Source: an uncultured Clostridia bacterium (GTDB taxonomy: Bacteria > Bacillota > Clostridia > Christensenellales > CAG-917). Taken from it: a stretch of DNA of 64,000 bases. Location: the NCBI GenBank assembly GCA_934233745.1, contig CAKQGN010000007.1, forward strand, positions 14,971 to 78,970, read 5' to 3'. The notes beneath the pieces are model-generated. The model was given only the letters and a program-made list of their open reading frames with translations. It had not been told where the DNA came from and searched no databases. The stretch's first letter is position 1; every line of letters starts with the position of its first letter. Both the position numbers and the translations under genes were made by a program. Of this stretch, positions 40,555 to 50,505 are shown piece by piece.

Positions 40555-43500
40555 TTATATTATCAAAGTCTTTCCTGTCGCAAACGAATACAGCAAAATT
40601 TCATCCACTTTTGCTCCAATCGCACTTTCAACTGCCGATTTGTACAAATAAAGTTGCTTTTTATACTTTTCGACGGTTTTTTCATCTTTAAGTGCCGACG
40701 TTTTGAAATCTACGATAATTTTCTTTTCATCGTTAATAAACAAGTCGATTACGCCTTGAACAAGAACTCTGTCGTCGCTTGAAAACTCGCTTGAAACGTC
40801 GCTTGCTTTTTTGTACATCATAAAGGCTTGTTCTCTGAAACATCTGCCTTTCTTTTCCGCCTCGCGCGCAATCTGCATGATGTCGCTTTCAAGACATTCG
40901 ACAATATCTTTTGCATCAACCGAGGCTCTTTCCTCGGCGGTGAGAACGTTGCTTTTGACAAGCATGTCCATTTGATTTTCGACCTCTTTTTCGCCGCTGA
41001 CGAAATAGTCGATATACTGCATGACTTTGTGGTATGCCGTGCCGCGCTTTGCCGCCTCCTCGAACAGATTTACCGCGTCGTCGTCAATGCTGTCAAGTGC
41101 GGAAACGCTGTATTTCATCGCAAGCGAGGTTGCCTGTTTATGCGGATACTCGAAAGCCTGCGCTTGTTTTATCGCGTTCACGATTTTATCGTTTGCAACC
41201 AACTGCACTCTTCCTTCCGTATTCGTTTGCAAGTCCTCGTCGTCGGAGAAATGCCTGAAAGGCACGCACTTCACCGAGCCGTCAAACACTGCGCCCGAAA
41301 TAAAGTCGATGTCGCACCCCGCTCCTCCGAGTCTTGCCGTCACGCCGAATCCCGCGCTTTTGGTTTCGCTTACCGTTGCGGTGACATACATAAGCTGTTT
41401 TGCTCTTGTGAGCGCGACATAGAAAAGCCTGATTTCTTCTTTGAGTTGGTTGTCTTTTATACATTTTGCCACAGCGAGTTTCGACAGCGTAAGCGAATTT
41501 TTGGTCTTGTTGTCGAAATCAAAGACATTCATTCCCACAAGTCCTTTGTTGTTGGACGTATCGCCGCCCATGCCCTTGCCTGTCAGAATAAGGTCGCCCG
41601 ATCCCGCTTCATAGTTAAATCCGAAAGCGGTATCCGCAACAAAAACAACGGGATTTTCAAGTCCTTTGTAACCATGGAATGTCGAAATCACCACTCTGTC
41701 GCCACCGACCGCTCCTTTATCCGCGCTGTCCGCCTCGCAATAATCCTGCAAGAATTTGCCGAGCGAGTCTTCTTCGTCGGGACTTTGAATAAAGGCTTTC
41801 AATCCGTACACGTCGCCTTCGCCCGCACGCATGAGATATGCCTCATAACAGAAATCTCCCACAATATCTCTCATAAGCTCTTTCACGCTTTCAAAACTTG
41901 CTTTGAGTCTGTATCGTTCGAGAATTTCCGCTGTTTTTGCCGCTTTTTCGGCAATCGGCAACTCCGATTGTGCCGCCGTCAAAAACTTGTCGTACAAGCA
42001 ATCGCCCTCCGCCGACGCTATCGATGCGACCTCGCTTTCGTCATATCCGCCGAAATAAGACAGCAAATACCCTGCAAACGGAATGTCTTGTCTTGGGTTG
42101 TCTATCACTCTGAGGAAAGATACGAGTTCCCTCTCGGGCAGCGAAACCGATTTGCCGAATGCGCCTTCGTTGACGGGTATGCCCTTGGATTTGAGGGTTT
42201 TGACAATCTCTTTCGCTCCCGTCGAGCGAGAACGGAACAGCACGGCAATATCGCCGTACCCTATATACTTTCCGTCCCCTTTCGCCTTGCCTACAAGAGT
42301 TTGAATTTCGTTTGCTATAAAAACGCCTTCCTGAGAGCTTGCGTCATCGTCGCTTCCCTCGTCTTTTTCAATATCGTAAAGCCCAGTCGCCGCAACGTTT
42401 TCGCTTTTTTGTTTGACAAACAAATGCACTTGCACATAACCTTCGGGAGATACTCCTTCGAGTTTTACGGGCGGCACGTCTTTAAGTTCGAACCGAGCGT
42501 CCTTTTTGTAATCTACGTCCGCGCTCGACGTCGTCATTGCGCTGTCGAACACGCCGTTGACAAAGTCGAGAATCCCGTATGCGCTGCGGAAGTTGCGATT
42601 GAAAAAGATATTTGTCCCTGCCTTTAAGTTTGTTTCGTATGAGTTTTGCCGTGACAAGAATATCGCAGGATCGGCTAGTCTGAATCCGTAAATGCTTTGC
42701 TTGACGTCTCCGACCATAAAGCACTCGCCTCTGACAAGTTTGCGGATGATGGCTTCTTGCGTCGGGTTGACATCCTGATACTCGTCCACAAATACGGCAT
42801 CGAAATCGCCCGAAAGCGCATACTCGTCGTGCGATAAAAGTTCAAGTGCTTTGTGTTGCAAATCTTCAAACGACAGCGCATTGTCCTCTTGTTTGAGTTT
42901 GTCGAGTACGTCTGCAAACCTGCCCGCCACTTCAACCAGTTTTCTGACATATTTGGCATTTTGCTCATGAGCGGATTTCAAAGAATCTTGCCTTTGGCAA
43001 ATCTCTTTCATTTCGTCAACGGTCTCGTGAAACTGTTTGAGATAGTCTTTTACGTATCCGACAATCAATTTTTCTTCATCGCTTGCTTTTGAGCTTATCG
43101 TTGCGCGAGGCTTTTCGTATTTGTCGGCGAGCGCACACATTTTGAAAAGTTCGCTTTCGTTTTCCGTTTCCGTGCAAAATCTTATCGCGACATCCAGACT
43201 TTGCAGGTATTTCGACGTCGGCGCAAGAATTTCAAGTTGAGTCTTTATCGGCAAAAACGCCGTTTTTGCGCTTGCGAAAAAAGCCTTGTAATAGTTTTGC
43301 AAAATCACAAAAAACTTGCTGTGCTCGTACGAGTCGTAGCACTCGCACACGCATCTTTCAAACTCTTCTTTGTCGGGCTGAATCTCGATAAGACCGTAAA
43401 ACTTTATGAGATTGCTCTTCAAATTGTCTTCCTTTCTCGATTGCGCGAAGATTTCTGCAAGTTCGCAAAAAGTTTCGTCTCCGCTTGCCGTATACTCGGC

Positions 43501-43998
43501 AATCACATTGTCAAGAGCGCGATTCATATATGCGGCGTGACGGGTTTCGTCAAGCACCTCGAATGTGGGAGAGATGCCGAGTTTATCGAAATTCTCCCTT
43601 ATGAGCGACTGGCAAAAAGCATGAATCGTGCAAATATGACAAAACGGCAACTCGTCAATCTCTTGCCTGAACCTGTCGCGCTTGTCGCCCGACGAGGCGC
43701 ACGCAGCCTTGAAAAGCTCTTGATGCAACCTCTCTTTAAGCTCGTCCGCCGCCGCGTTGTTGTAGACAAGCACCAGCAGATTTTTCAGCGACGCTCCCTC
43801 GGATATCATCACGATGATGCGCTTGACCATGGTCGATGTTTTTCCCGAACCCGCCGACGCCGAAACCAAAATGCGCCCTCTTTCGAGTACGGCTTTTTTT
43901 TGGTCGTCAGTGAGAAGAATATTGCCCTTTTCGTCACGCAAAATCTCCAATCTGTCTTCTGCGTTCTTGCTTAACGACATCACTTTGTCTTCACTCAT
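40555..43998 (-). CDS. addA: ATP-dependent helicase/nuclease subunit A
   Basis: A 1147-residue UvrD-type helicase fused to a RecB-like nuclease; with AddB it resects double-strand breaks and degrades foreign linear DNA until a Chi site. Seen: Q-motif DDQKKAVLERGRILVSASAGSGKTSTMVKRI (Walker A), VDEYQDVNPTQEAIIRKL (Walker B), QSIYGFRLADP, STFHGYKGLENPVVFV, FYVALTRAK, and the C-terminal nuclease site VQGVIDLFIND...KKIIVDFKTS. ATG at 43998 overlaps the addB end by eight bases with GGGGAGGAC upstream. Length fits the family (about 1150-1250). Confidence 0.94.
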   Translation of the reverse strand: MSEDKVMSLSKNAEDRLEILRDEKGNILLTDDQKKAVLERGRILVSASAGSGKTSTMVKRIIVMISEGASLKNLLVLVYNNAAADELKERLHQELFKAACASSGDKRDRFRQEIDELPFCHICTIHAFCQSLIRENFDKLGISPTFEVLDETRHAAYMNRALDNVIAEYTASGDETFCELAEIFAQSRKEDNLKSNLIKFYGLIEIQPDKEEFERCVCECYDSYEHSKFFVILQNYYKAFFASAKTAFLPIKTQLEILAPTSKYLQSLDVAIRFCTETENESELFKMCALADKYEKPRATISSKASDEEKLIVGYVKDYLKQFHETVDEMKEICQRQDSLKSAHEQNAKYVRKLVEVAGRFADVLDKLKQEDNALSFEDLQHKALELLSHDEYALSGDFDAVFVDEYQDVNPTQEAIIRKLVRGECFMVGDVKQSIYGFRLADPAIFLSRQNSYETNLKAGTNIFFNRNFRSAYGILDFVNGVFDSAMTTSSADVDYKKDARFELKDVPPVKLEGVSPEGYVQVHLFVKQKSENVAATGLYDIEKDEGSDDDASSQEGVFIANEIQTLVGKAKGDGKYIGYGDIAVLFRSRSTGAKEIVKTLKSKGIPVNEGAFGKSVSLPERELVSFLRVIDNPRQDIPFAGYLLSYFGGYDESEVASIASAEGDCLYDKFLTAAQSELPIAEKAAKTAEILERYRLKASFESVKELMRDIVGDFCYEAYLMRAGEGDVYGLKAFIQSPDEEDSLGKFLQDYCEADSADKGAVGGDRVVISTFHGYKGLENPVVFVADTAFGFNYEAGSGDLILTGKGMGGDTSNNKGLVGMNVFDFDNKTKNSLTLSKLAVAKCIKDNQLKEEIRLFYVALTRAKQLMYVTATVSETKSAGFGVTARLGGAGCDIDFISGAVFDGSVKCVPFRHFSDDEDLQTNTEGRVQLVANDKIVNAIKQAQAFEYPHKQATSLAMKYSVSALDSIDDDAVNLFEEAAKRGTAYHKVMQYIDYFVSGEKEVENQMDMLVKSNVLTAEERASVDAKDIVECLESDIMQIAREAEKKGRCFREQAFMMYKKASDVSSEFSSDDRVLVQGVIDLFINDEKKIIVDFKTSALKDEKTVEKYKKQLYLYKSAVESAIGAKVDEILLYSFATGKTLII

Positions 43999-46900
43999 TT
44001 TCTTTGTCCTCCCCGTCAAGTCCGAAACTTTCCAACCCTTTGACTTTGGGCAGTTTCCTTTCGTTTGCGCCCTTGTATGCACATATCGACGCAAAGTCGC
44101 AACGTTTGCATTTCCCCGCAAGAGGAGAAGGTTTTATATACCCGTCGGCAATCTTGCTCGCTCCCTCTCCGGCAATAGCCACGGCATAGTCGCCGAGTGT
44201 GTCAAATCCCGCTTGCGACAGATGAATATCGGGGTTTAGATTCTCGCCCTTTCTGTCCGTTTTGTACGGTACAATCGCACAATCAGGGTTTGAAAGCGTC
44301 ATTTCATCCATTAAACCCAGTGTTTCGCGACTGTCGCACGCCTGACCTTTATATTTGTATCGATTGCCGTCCTCGTCGGTAAAACTTGAAAATACAGGAA
44401 AATAGAACACTCCGCAAGGCGTTGCGTTTATGCTTTGCTCGACTGCGCGCATATAAACGTAGAGTTGGATTTTTTGTCCGCAATAAAGCTCTTTGAGGGG
44501 CAAATCCGCACTCTTGTATGTCTTGTAGTCTATGATGATAAACTTGTCGCCGAGTTTATCCACCCTGTCTATCGTACCTTTCAAATCGACTTTTTTGCCG
44601 CAAAACTCCAATGACATGGGCTTTATCTCGCCCTCGCCGATTTTTGCCTCCAACAAACAAGGCTTGAACTTTGAGCGTTTTTGCACTTCGAAAAGATCGG
44701 CACACAGGTTTTCGCCCTCTTGTTTGAGTCGCGCGAGGATTCTCCCCGTATCCGCTTTTTCAAGCAGGACTTCAAAGTTGTTTTCTTTGATTGCCATATC
44801 AAAATATTCGCTTGCTTTTTTCTTCGCCTCCTGCCTGTCTTTTATCTTGCAGTCGCGCACGTCGCCGAAAAATTTTTCAAGCACAAAGTGTAGAATCGTG
44901 CCGTTTTCCGTACCTTCGAAAGTGCCGTCCTTCCTCTTTTTCAAAGATAAAACATAGTTGAAATAGTGCGCGTACGGACATCCGAAAAATGTTTCCAGTC
45001 TGCTAACGCTCGTGCGCCCGACAAAATAAGATTTTTCGGGCAAATCTATTTTCCTCGGAATAAGCAAGGATTTTTCGATAAGCCTTTTTCCCTCATCCGA
45101 AACAAACGAATACGCAGAGCCGAACACGTCCGCGTCGTTTGCGCAAACCCTGCCCGAAATGCCGTTTTTAAGCGACTCGTTGAAGCAACTTTTTTTTGTG
45201 GACAACACAAGCGCCGCCTTTTGAACGTCTTTGCCCTCAAGCGTGTCGAAATGTTCGAAATCGATTCTCTCCGTTTCAAGCGGTTTGCCGTTCTTTTCAA
45301 GCATGCTTTGAAGCTCGAACACAACCGTTGACGGTCTGAGCGCGCCGCTGTCGCCGCTGTCGGAATAGCTCACGATAAGTTTGCCTTGCGGTTTTTTCAT
45401 CAAATCGCATATCGCATACATACCGTTGAGCAGTTTTTGTTTTTCGTCGGGATTGATTTCAACGCCCAAAGCCGAAAGCGTTTGCTCGTCCTTGTGCGTT
45501 ATCACAACGCCTCCGCCGCTTTGAGGAGGAAGTTTTCCGCTGTTTGCGCCGAGAATGTAAACATCTCCGTTGCCCGAATATCTCGAATCGATATCTCCGA
45601 CAAACACGCAATCGAGGTATGTGGGAACAAGGGCGATTTTGAGCGTTTTTATCATGGACTTAAACACGCTCTCGAACCCGGCAACGTCAGTGTCGTAATC
45701 GAGTACGTCTTCTATCTCGTCAAGCACCGCATCGAGTTTGGAATCCACTTGCTCGGCGCACTTTCTGAAATACTCGCTTTCTCCTGCAAGGCGATCGACA
45801 TACTTTGCATAACACGGCGCAACCGATTCGAGCAACTCTCTGATTGCCGCCACAAACGATCCGATGTTTTTCACTCCGGAAAACTTTTCGGGTTTCAGGA
45901 CGTTCACAAACTCGCATCTTACGCTCTCGGGTATGACGTTTTCAATCGTATTGTCCAAAACAACGTCTTTATCATCGACTTTTGCACTGATAAAACCGCT
46001 CTTTTGTTCTTTATCTTTGAAAACTTTGCGTTCCTCGTACTTTTTGAAACAAGCCTCTTTTTTGACGGGGATATGTTCGATATTGTATTTCAGACAATAG
46101 TTTTCAAACAAATACGCACCCTCCTGTCCAAATGCGGACGACATGGAAAAAAGAGGATTTTTCAAAAAGTCGCAAACCTCTCTCAACCTGAATCCGGTGC
46201 GCACGCAGGCAATAGCTTCAAGGATAAACCTCGCCTTTGCCTGTTCTGAAAGAAGTTCCTTTTTGTCGATAAAAAACGGGATATCATATCTTGAAAACAC
46301 CGTTTTTATTTCCTGTCCGTATGCGTCCAAATCGCTTGCGAAAACCTCGAAATCTCTGTATCTTCTTCCCTCTCGCACACCCTTTGCAATGTCGACGGCA
46401 AGGCGCAAAACCTCATCCGTTGCGTCCTTTGCCGAGAGCAAAATCACATTGCCTCGGCAATCTGCTTTTTCGCTTGCGTCGGTCGAAATATAAGCAAACA
46501 ACTTTTTTGAAATCGCGTCTTTATACGGCGGCAAAACTTCGTCGTTGCGCTCGATTTGCACTCTGCCCTCGCAAAGCGAAGCAAGCCGTTTTGCAACTCT
46601 GTCGGGATAAATGCGCTTGTTGGGGTTGTCGTATCCGCTCGTGATACCCACGGTAAGAGAAAGCGCGTTGTTTGCAAGACTCTTTATAATTTCTGTTTCG
46701 GGTGCGGAAAAATCATATATGTCGGTTATGTAAAAATTCGTTGCGGCGATTCTGTCGGGGTTTTCTTTCAAAAACTCGGCAAGCGCATAAAGTCTTGTCG
46801 ACGAATCGCTGTGCTTGCCTTCGAGTGCGGCAAGATAGCCCTCATATATGAGTGCGATGTCTTTTGTTTTCATCTTCAAAGAAGCTGTCGCGTTGCTTGC

Positions 46901-47305
46901 GGATTCTATGAGCCGCTCGCTCGAAATACCGCTGTTGCGTATTGCGGTGAGCGCGGCGTACAACTCGCTTGCAAAGCCTTCTTTCATTGCGACTTTGTTA
47001 TAGTAACAAAGTTTGTCGCGAACTTGGTCGATGACCTTGCCTATCAGCATAACCGAGCCTTCCGGCGTGAGGCATTTTTTGATGTCGCCGCCGATAAGTT
47101 TGCTTGCAAGCCGTGTGAACGACATAACTTCTATGCCGAACGTGCTTTCGATTCCGAGTGCGGAGATAAGCCCTCTCTCAACCGACGCGGTAAATCTGTC
47201 GGGCGCGATAACGACGTTCTTTGACGTCCCGTCCATATTCTTGCGCAAAACCTCTACAACGCCGAGATATGCGCCTTTTGATGTGTTTGATGTGATGATT
47301 TTCAT
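43991..47305 (-). CDS. addB: ATP-dependent helicase/deoxyribonuclease subunit B
   Basis: A 1104-residue partner of AddA. The C-terminal RecB-type nuclease is intact: TSVSRLETFFGCPYAHYF, GTIDRVDKLGDKFIIIDYKTYKSAD, GQKIQLYVYM. The iron-sulfur cysteines are placed as in AddB: one in FFGCPY and three in CKRCDFASIC. The usual N-terminal Walker A (GxAGSGKT) is replaced by ITSNTSKGAYLG, so ATP binding by this subunit looks lost. First gene of addBA. The -10 box of a strong promoter lies only six bases before the ATG, with no ribosome site at normal spacing. Confidence 0.92.
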   Translation of the reverse strand: MKIITSNTSKGAYLGVVEVLRKNMDGTSKNVVIAPDRFTASVERGLISALGIESTFGIEVMSFTRLASKLIGGDIKKCLTPEGSVMLIGKVIDQVRDKLCYYNKVAMKEGFASELYAALTAIRNSGISSERLIESASNATASLKMKTKDIALIYEGYLAALEGKHSDSSTRLYALAEFLKENPDRIAATNFYITDIYDFSAPETEIIKSLANNALSLTVGITSGYDNPNKRIYPDRVAKRLASLCEGRVQIERNDEVLPPYKDAISKKLFAYISTDASEKADCRGNVILLSAKDATDEVLRLAVDIAKGVREGRRYRDFEVFASDLDAYGQEIKTVFSRYDIPFFIDKKELLSEQAKARFILEAIACVRTGFRLREVCDFLKNPLFSMSSAFGQEGAYLFENYCLKYNIEHIPVKKEACFKKYEERKVFKDKEQKSGFISAKVDDKDVVLDNTIENVIPESVRCEFVNVLKPEKFSGVKNIGSFVAAIRELLESVAPCYAKYVDRLAGESEYFRKCAEQVDSKLDAVLDEIEDVLDYDTDVAGFESVFKSMIKTLKIALVPTYLDCVFVGDIDSRYSGNGDVYILGANSGKLPPQSGGGVVITHKDEQTLSALGVEINPDEKQKLLNGMYAICDLMKKPQGKLIVSYSDSGDSGALRPSTVVFELQSMLEKNGKPLETERIDFEHFDTLEGKDVQKAALVLSTKKSCFNESLKNGISGRVCANDADVFGSAYSFVSDEGKRLIEKSLLIPRKIDLPEKSYFVGRTSVSRLETFFGCPYAHYFNYVLSLKKRKDGTFEGTENGTILHFVLEKFFGDVRDCKIKDRQEAKKKASEYFDMAIKENNFEVLLEKADTGRILARLKQEGENLCADLFEVQKRSKFKPCLLEAKIGEGEIKPMSLEFCGKKVDLKGTIDRVDKLGDKFIIIDYKTYKSADLPLKELYCGQKIQLYVYMRAVEQSINATPCGVFYFPVFSSFTDEDGNRYKYKGQACDSRETLGLMDEMTLSNPDCAIVPYKTDRKGENLNPDIHLSQAGFDTLGDYAVAIAGEGASKIADGYIKPSPLAGKCKRCDFASICAYKGANERKLPKVKGLESFGLDGEDKENE

Positions 47306-47311
47306 ATTTTG

Positions 47312-47340
47312 AGTATATCACCTTTAATGTACCGTTTCAA
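47312..47340 (-). promoter_or_regulatory. addBA promoter, abutting the addB start
   Basis: TTGAAA, a 17-base spacer and TATACT with upstream TGA on the minus strand. Exactly 6 bases separate the -10 box from the addB ATG, so the mRNA would start at or next to the start codon. Confidence 0.78.
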
Positions 47341-47429
47341 TCCCATTGATTAAACAAATAAAAATTAACAATTTTTATTTGTTTCTTATTTATTTCTTGT
47401 TTAAGTTGGGAAAAACACGGCGTTTTTTA

Positions 47430-47457
47430 TTGCGAGAATATATTTTTATGTTATAAT
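47430..47457 (+). promoter_or_regulatory. Promoter of the 47.5 kb lipoprotein gene, abutting its start
   Basis: TTGCGA, a 16-base spacer and extended TGTTATAAT; 9 bases separate the -10 box from the ATG, and no ribosome site is visible. Confidence 0.72.
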
Positions 47458-47466
47458 AAACACATT

Positions 47467-48381
47467 ATGAAAAAAGTTATATTTACAATATCCATACTGT
47501 TGATTGCCGTGTTGACTTGCGTTTCTTTGACGGCTTGCAACAACACCGCAACAACTCAAGGGCAACTGCGCAACATATTGAGCGACCACAAAAGCGAAAC
47601 TTTTGAGTACGACGTTTGTGCAAAAGACGCAAACGGCGGCAAAATCGACGGCTATGACGGCACATATGTCGTAACTCTCAAAGCATACGGCGACGGTTCG
47701 AGCCTGGCAAACTTCGGTTCTGCCGATACAACGCTCGAAAATTTTTCCGCAGGCATTTTTGTCAGAGGTTTGCTAACTGTAGGCACAAAAACCTACGACA
47801 CGGGTTGCTACTTCAAGCTCATCAGCGGTTCGAGCTATATGGTGCCGGCATACTCGTACAGAGTGCAAAAGGACGGCGAAACCGAAACTTTCCGTCTGTT
47901 CGGTTCATATGACGGCAAGAAATTCTCCTACACCCGCACCGTAAACGGCAAAAAGAGCGAAGGAACGGTTGAAGCCGGCAATGCGACTTTTTATGACAAC
48001 AACGAATTCCATCAGTCCTTGCGCACAATCACGACGTTCAGCGACTCGCTTGCGTTCTCGTTTGCAGTGCCCCTCGTATCTGCAACGGAAGCAGGATCGG
48101 TGACGCTCACGGCAAATGTCAACGGAAAAGTCAATGTCAAGACGCCCTACACCGCAACGAGCGAAAAATATGCCGACAACGGAATCGAGTGTTACAAAAC
48201 CTATGTTTCCCGCTCAACGGAAGTTGCGGGCATCTCGCAAACTCTTTATTACGCGTCGAGCGACCTGCTCGTCAACGGCTGGGCAATGAAGCACGTCCTT
48301 GTCAAAATCGAAGAACCCTTCAAAAAGGACAACGTCACCAATTTGATGACATACGAACTCAAAACCGCAACCCTTGCCTGA
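47467..48381 (+). CDS. Lipoprotein of unknown function
   Basis: A 304-residue predicted lipoprotein: signal MKKVIFTISILLIAVLTCVS, lipobox LTAC with cysteine 24, then a mature beta-rich domain with many Gly, Thr and Tyr and the paired strands of a large barrel or LolA-like fold. No catalytic residues are recognised. It is divergent from addB with separate promoters in 160 bases; no shared function is implied. The mRNA is probably leaderless or carries only 2-4 leader bases. A strong bidirectional terminator follows. Confidence 0.82.
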   Translation: MKKVIFTISILLIAVLTCVSLTACNNTATTQGQLRNILSDHKSETFEYDVCAKDANGGKIDGYDGTYVVTLKAYGDGSSLANFGSADTTLENFSAGIFVRGLLTVGTKTYDTGCYFKLISGSSYMVPAYSYRVQKDGETETFRLFGSYDGKKFSYTRTVNGKKSEGTVEAGNATFYDNNEFHQSLRTITTFSDSLAFSFAVPLVSATEAGSVTLTANVNGKVNVKTPYTATSEKYADNGIECYKTYVSRSTEVAGISQTLYYASSDLLVNGWAMKHVLVKIEEPFKKDNVTNLMTYELKTATLA

Positions 48382-48395
48382 TAATCGTCGAAAAC

Positions 48396-48427
48396 AAAAA
48401 GCACACCGCTCGGTGTGCTTTTTTTTT
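48396..48427. terminator. Bidirectional terminator after the lipoprotein gene
   Basis: AAAAAGCACACCG-CT-CGGTGTGCTTTTT with long A and T flanks, between convergent genes. Confidence 0.85.
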
Positions 48428-48497
48428 GTGCTTTTGGGGCAAAATCGATTCAAAATTCAAACAGATTTCTTGCGTGCCGAAAAGCGATAAAACCAAG

Positions 48498-48950
48498 TCA
48501 ATACAAATACGTGTATTTCGCCCTGTAATGCTCGTACATTTTCTCTCGCATTTCATCCTCGCTGTGCCCTATGAAAATAATTTTGCCGAATTTCGAGAGG
48601 AAAAACATGTCCTTTGGCACGTAGACATAATCGAACTCGCCGTCCGCTTGCGCATCGGCAGGCGTTTTGTAGCGTTTGTCGGTGTTGTCGCGCGAGATAT
48701 AACATTTGTCGTCGTCATTTTGCACAATGGCGTAATTGCGATATATATATGCTATTTTTTCGATTGCCTCGTCCTCTGTGTCGCAAATATCGTATGTCAT
48801 GCCGTTTTTGAGGATAATCGCAAAATTTCTGTTTTCAATCGCATATTCAAAAATTTCATCGTCCTCGCCGTCAAGATACGGAAAAAGGTCTCCCCTTTCT
48901 CCGTACGTCCATTGTTGATGCATTTTTGTCATATATATTCTGGTTTTCAT
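48498..48950 (-). CDS. Small acidic protein of unknown function
   Basis: A 150-residue soluble protein with no family that I recognise. It is rich in Asp, Glu and Tyr and shows alternating strands and helices: NRNFAIILKNGMTYDICDTEDEAIEKIAYIYRNYAIV, then YISRDNTDKRYKTPADAQ and a basic-aromatic C-terminus. ATG at 48950 is chosen because a good promoter ends six bases before it; there is no ribosome site. Later ATGs at 48932 and 48923 are possible. It stands alone between a lipoprotein gene and trkA. Confidence 0.62.
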   Translation of the reverse strand: MKTRIYMTKMHQQWTYGERGDLFPYLDGEDDEIFEYAIENRNFAIILKNGMTYDICDTEDEAIEKIAYIYRNYAIVQNDDDKCYISRDNTDKRYKTPADAQADGEFDYVYVPKDMFFLSKFGKIIFIGHSEDEMREKMYEHYRAKYTYLY

Positions 48951-48956
48951 AGCTAT

Positions 48957-48985
48957 ACTATAACATGAAAAGCAGGCATTTTCAA
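48957..48985 (-). promoter_or_regulatory. Promoter abutting the start of the 150-residue protein gene
   Basis: TTGAAA, a 17-base spacer and extended TGTTATAGT on the minus strand; 6 bases then the ATG. Confidence 0.72.
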
Positions 48986-49087
48986 GAGCGACGCTCAAAT
49001 ATAACAAACTTATCGGACGCACGGATAAAAAGCATCGGCTCTCATCGGCATGGCAAAACTATTCTCGCGCGCACGTGCAAATTGTGG

Positions 49088-49116
49088 TTGTTATTATTTG
49101 ATATAAGTGTTATAAT
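49088..49116 (+). promoter_or_regulatory. trkAH promoter
   Basis: TTGTTA, a 17-base spacer and extended TGTTATAAT; a normal leader of about 25 bases with AGAGGA before the trkA ATG. Confidence 0.72.
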
Positions 49117-49147
49117 AAATTCAATTCTTAAATATAAGAGGAATCAG

Positions 49148-50500
49148 ATGGACATTATAATCAGCGGTTTGGGCGCAGTCGGCACGACGCTCATGCAAGA
49201 GCTTGCCGACGAGGGACACAACATCGTCGTTGTCGACATCAACGGCGACAAGGTCGAAAAAGCCGTCAACCAGTTTGACGTAAAAGGAGTCATAGGCAAC
49301 AGCGCAAGTGCGGACGTACTGAAAGAAGCAAATGTTGCTTATACCGAGCTTTTTATCGGTGCCACAAACCATGACGAACTCAACATTCTTTGCTGCATCA
49401 TCGCAAAACGCCTTGGTGCGAAAAAAACGATAGCGCGCGTTTCCAAGCCCGAGTATCTCGAGCTTTTCGGCAACGAAAACGACCTCGGCATCAGCTTGTT
49501 GGTAAATCCGCAATACGAAGCCGCACTCGAAATCAGCCGCATGCTGCGCTTCCCCTCTGCAATAAAAGTCAACGAGTTTTCAAACGGGAAAGTCGAACTT
49601 GTCGAGTTTAGAGTCGACAAAGGCAGCGACCTTGTGGGGTTGGAACTCAAAAATCTGAGCGGCAAATTCAAGGCAAAAGTTCTCATCTGCGCGGCAAAAC
49701 GCGACGGCAAAGCGATTATACCAGGCGGCGATTTCGTCATTCAGGCAGAAGACAGGCTGTTCCTCACCGCAACGGCGAAAGACATTTCTCTTTTCTTCAA
49801 GCAACTCGGCTGGAACAAGCAATCCAAAGACGTTATCATTGTCGGCGGTTCAACGACGGCATACTACCTTTGCAAAGAGCTTGACAAACTCAACATTCAT
49901 TCAAAACTCATTGAAAAAAACAAGCAAAAAGCCGAAACTTTCTCGCAAGATTTCAAAAAAGTCAATGTGATTTTGGGCGACGGCACCGATCAGGAATTGT
50001 TAAAAGAGGAAAACATCTCCACCACCGACGCCTTTGTCGCATTGGGAAACATCGACGAGCAAAACATCATTATGAGCATGTTTGCCTCCTCTCAGAACGT
50101 GCCGAAAGTCATCACGAAAATCGATCAACTCGGCTACTACGACATGCTGCAAAAGAGCGGAATTTACAGCGCGGTTTCCACAAAAAACTCGACTGCCGAT
50201 CATATAATCCGGTTTGTACGTCTTTTGAGCAATAAGTTGGGCAGCACCGTCAAGCGTATGTTCCACATCATTGACGACACCACTGAAATTTTGGAATTCG
50301 AAGCGAAAGCCAACTTCAAAAAATTCGACATTCCGCTTCAAACGCTCAATCTCAAAAAGCACTTGCTCGTTGCGGGGATAATCCGCAAAGGCGTGCTTAT
50401 CACTCCCTCCGGACAAGACGTCATCAAGGAGGGCGACAACGTAATCATCGTCACCCTGGAAGAAGGACTTGACGATTTGAGAGATATTCTCGAAAATTAA
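49148..50500 (+). CDS. trkA: Trk potassium uptake system, NAD-binding regulatory subunit TrkA
   Basis: A 450-residue peripheral protein with two RCK units. First Rossmann motif: IISGLGAVGTTLMQELADEGHNIVVVDIN; second, near residue 225: VIIVGGSTTAYYLCKELD. Each is followed by a TrkA-C domain (the last ends EGDNVIIVTLEEG). It gates TrkH through nucleotide binding. The second nucleotide loop reads GGSTTA rather than GxGxxG, so the two halves may bind differently. ATG at 49148 has AGAGGA upstream; the open frame extends 61 codons further but overlaps the promoter. trkH begins five bases later. Confidence 0.94.
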   Translation: MDIIISGLGAVGTTLMQELADEGHNIVVVDINGDKVEKAVNQFDVKGVIGNSASADVLKEANVAYTELFIGATNHDELNILCCIIAKRLGAKKTIARVSKPEYLELFGNENDLGISLLVNPQYEAALEISRMLRFPSAIKVNEFSNGKVELVEFRVDKGSDLVGLELKNLSGKFKAKVLICAAKRDGKAIIPGGDFVIQAEDRLFLTATAKDISLFFKQLGWNKQSKDVIIVGGSTTAYYLCKELDKLNIHSKLIEKNKQKAETFSQDFKKVNVILGDGTDQELLKEENISTTDAFVALGNIDEQNIIMSMFASSQNVPKVITKIDQLGYYDMLQKSGIYSAVSTKNSTADHIIRFVRLLSNKLGSTVKRMFHIIDDTTEILEFEAKANFKKFDIPLQTLNLKKHLLVAGIIRKGVLITPSGQDVIKEGDNVIIVTLEEGLDDLRDILEN

Positions 50501-50505
50501 GGCTT

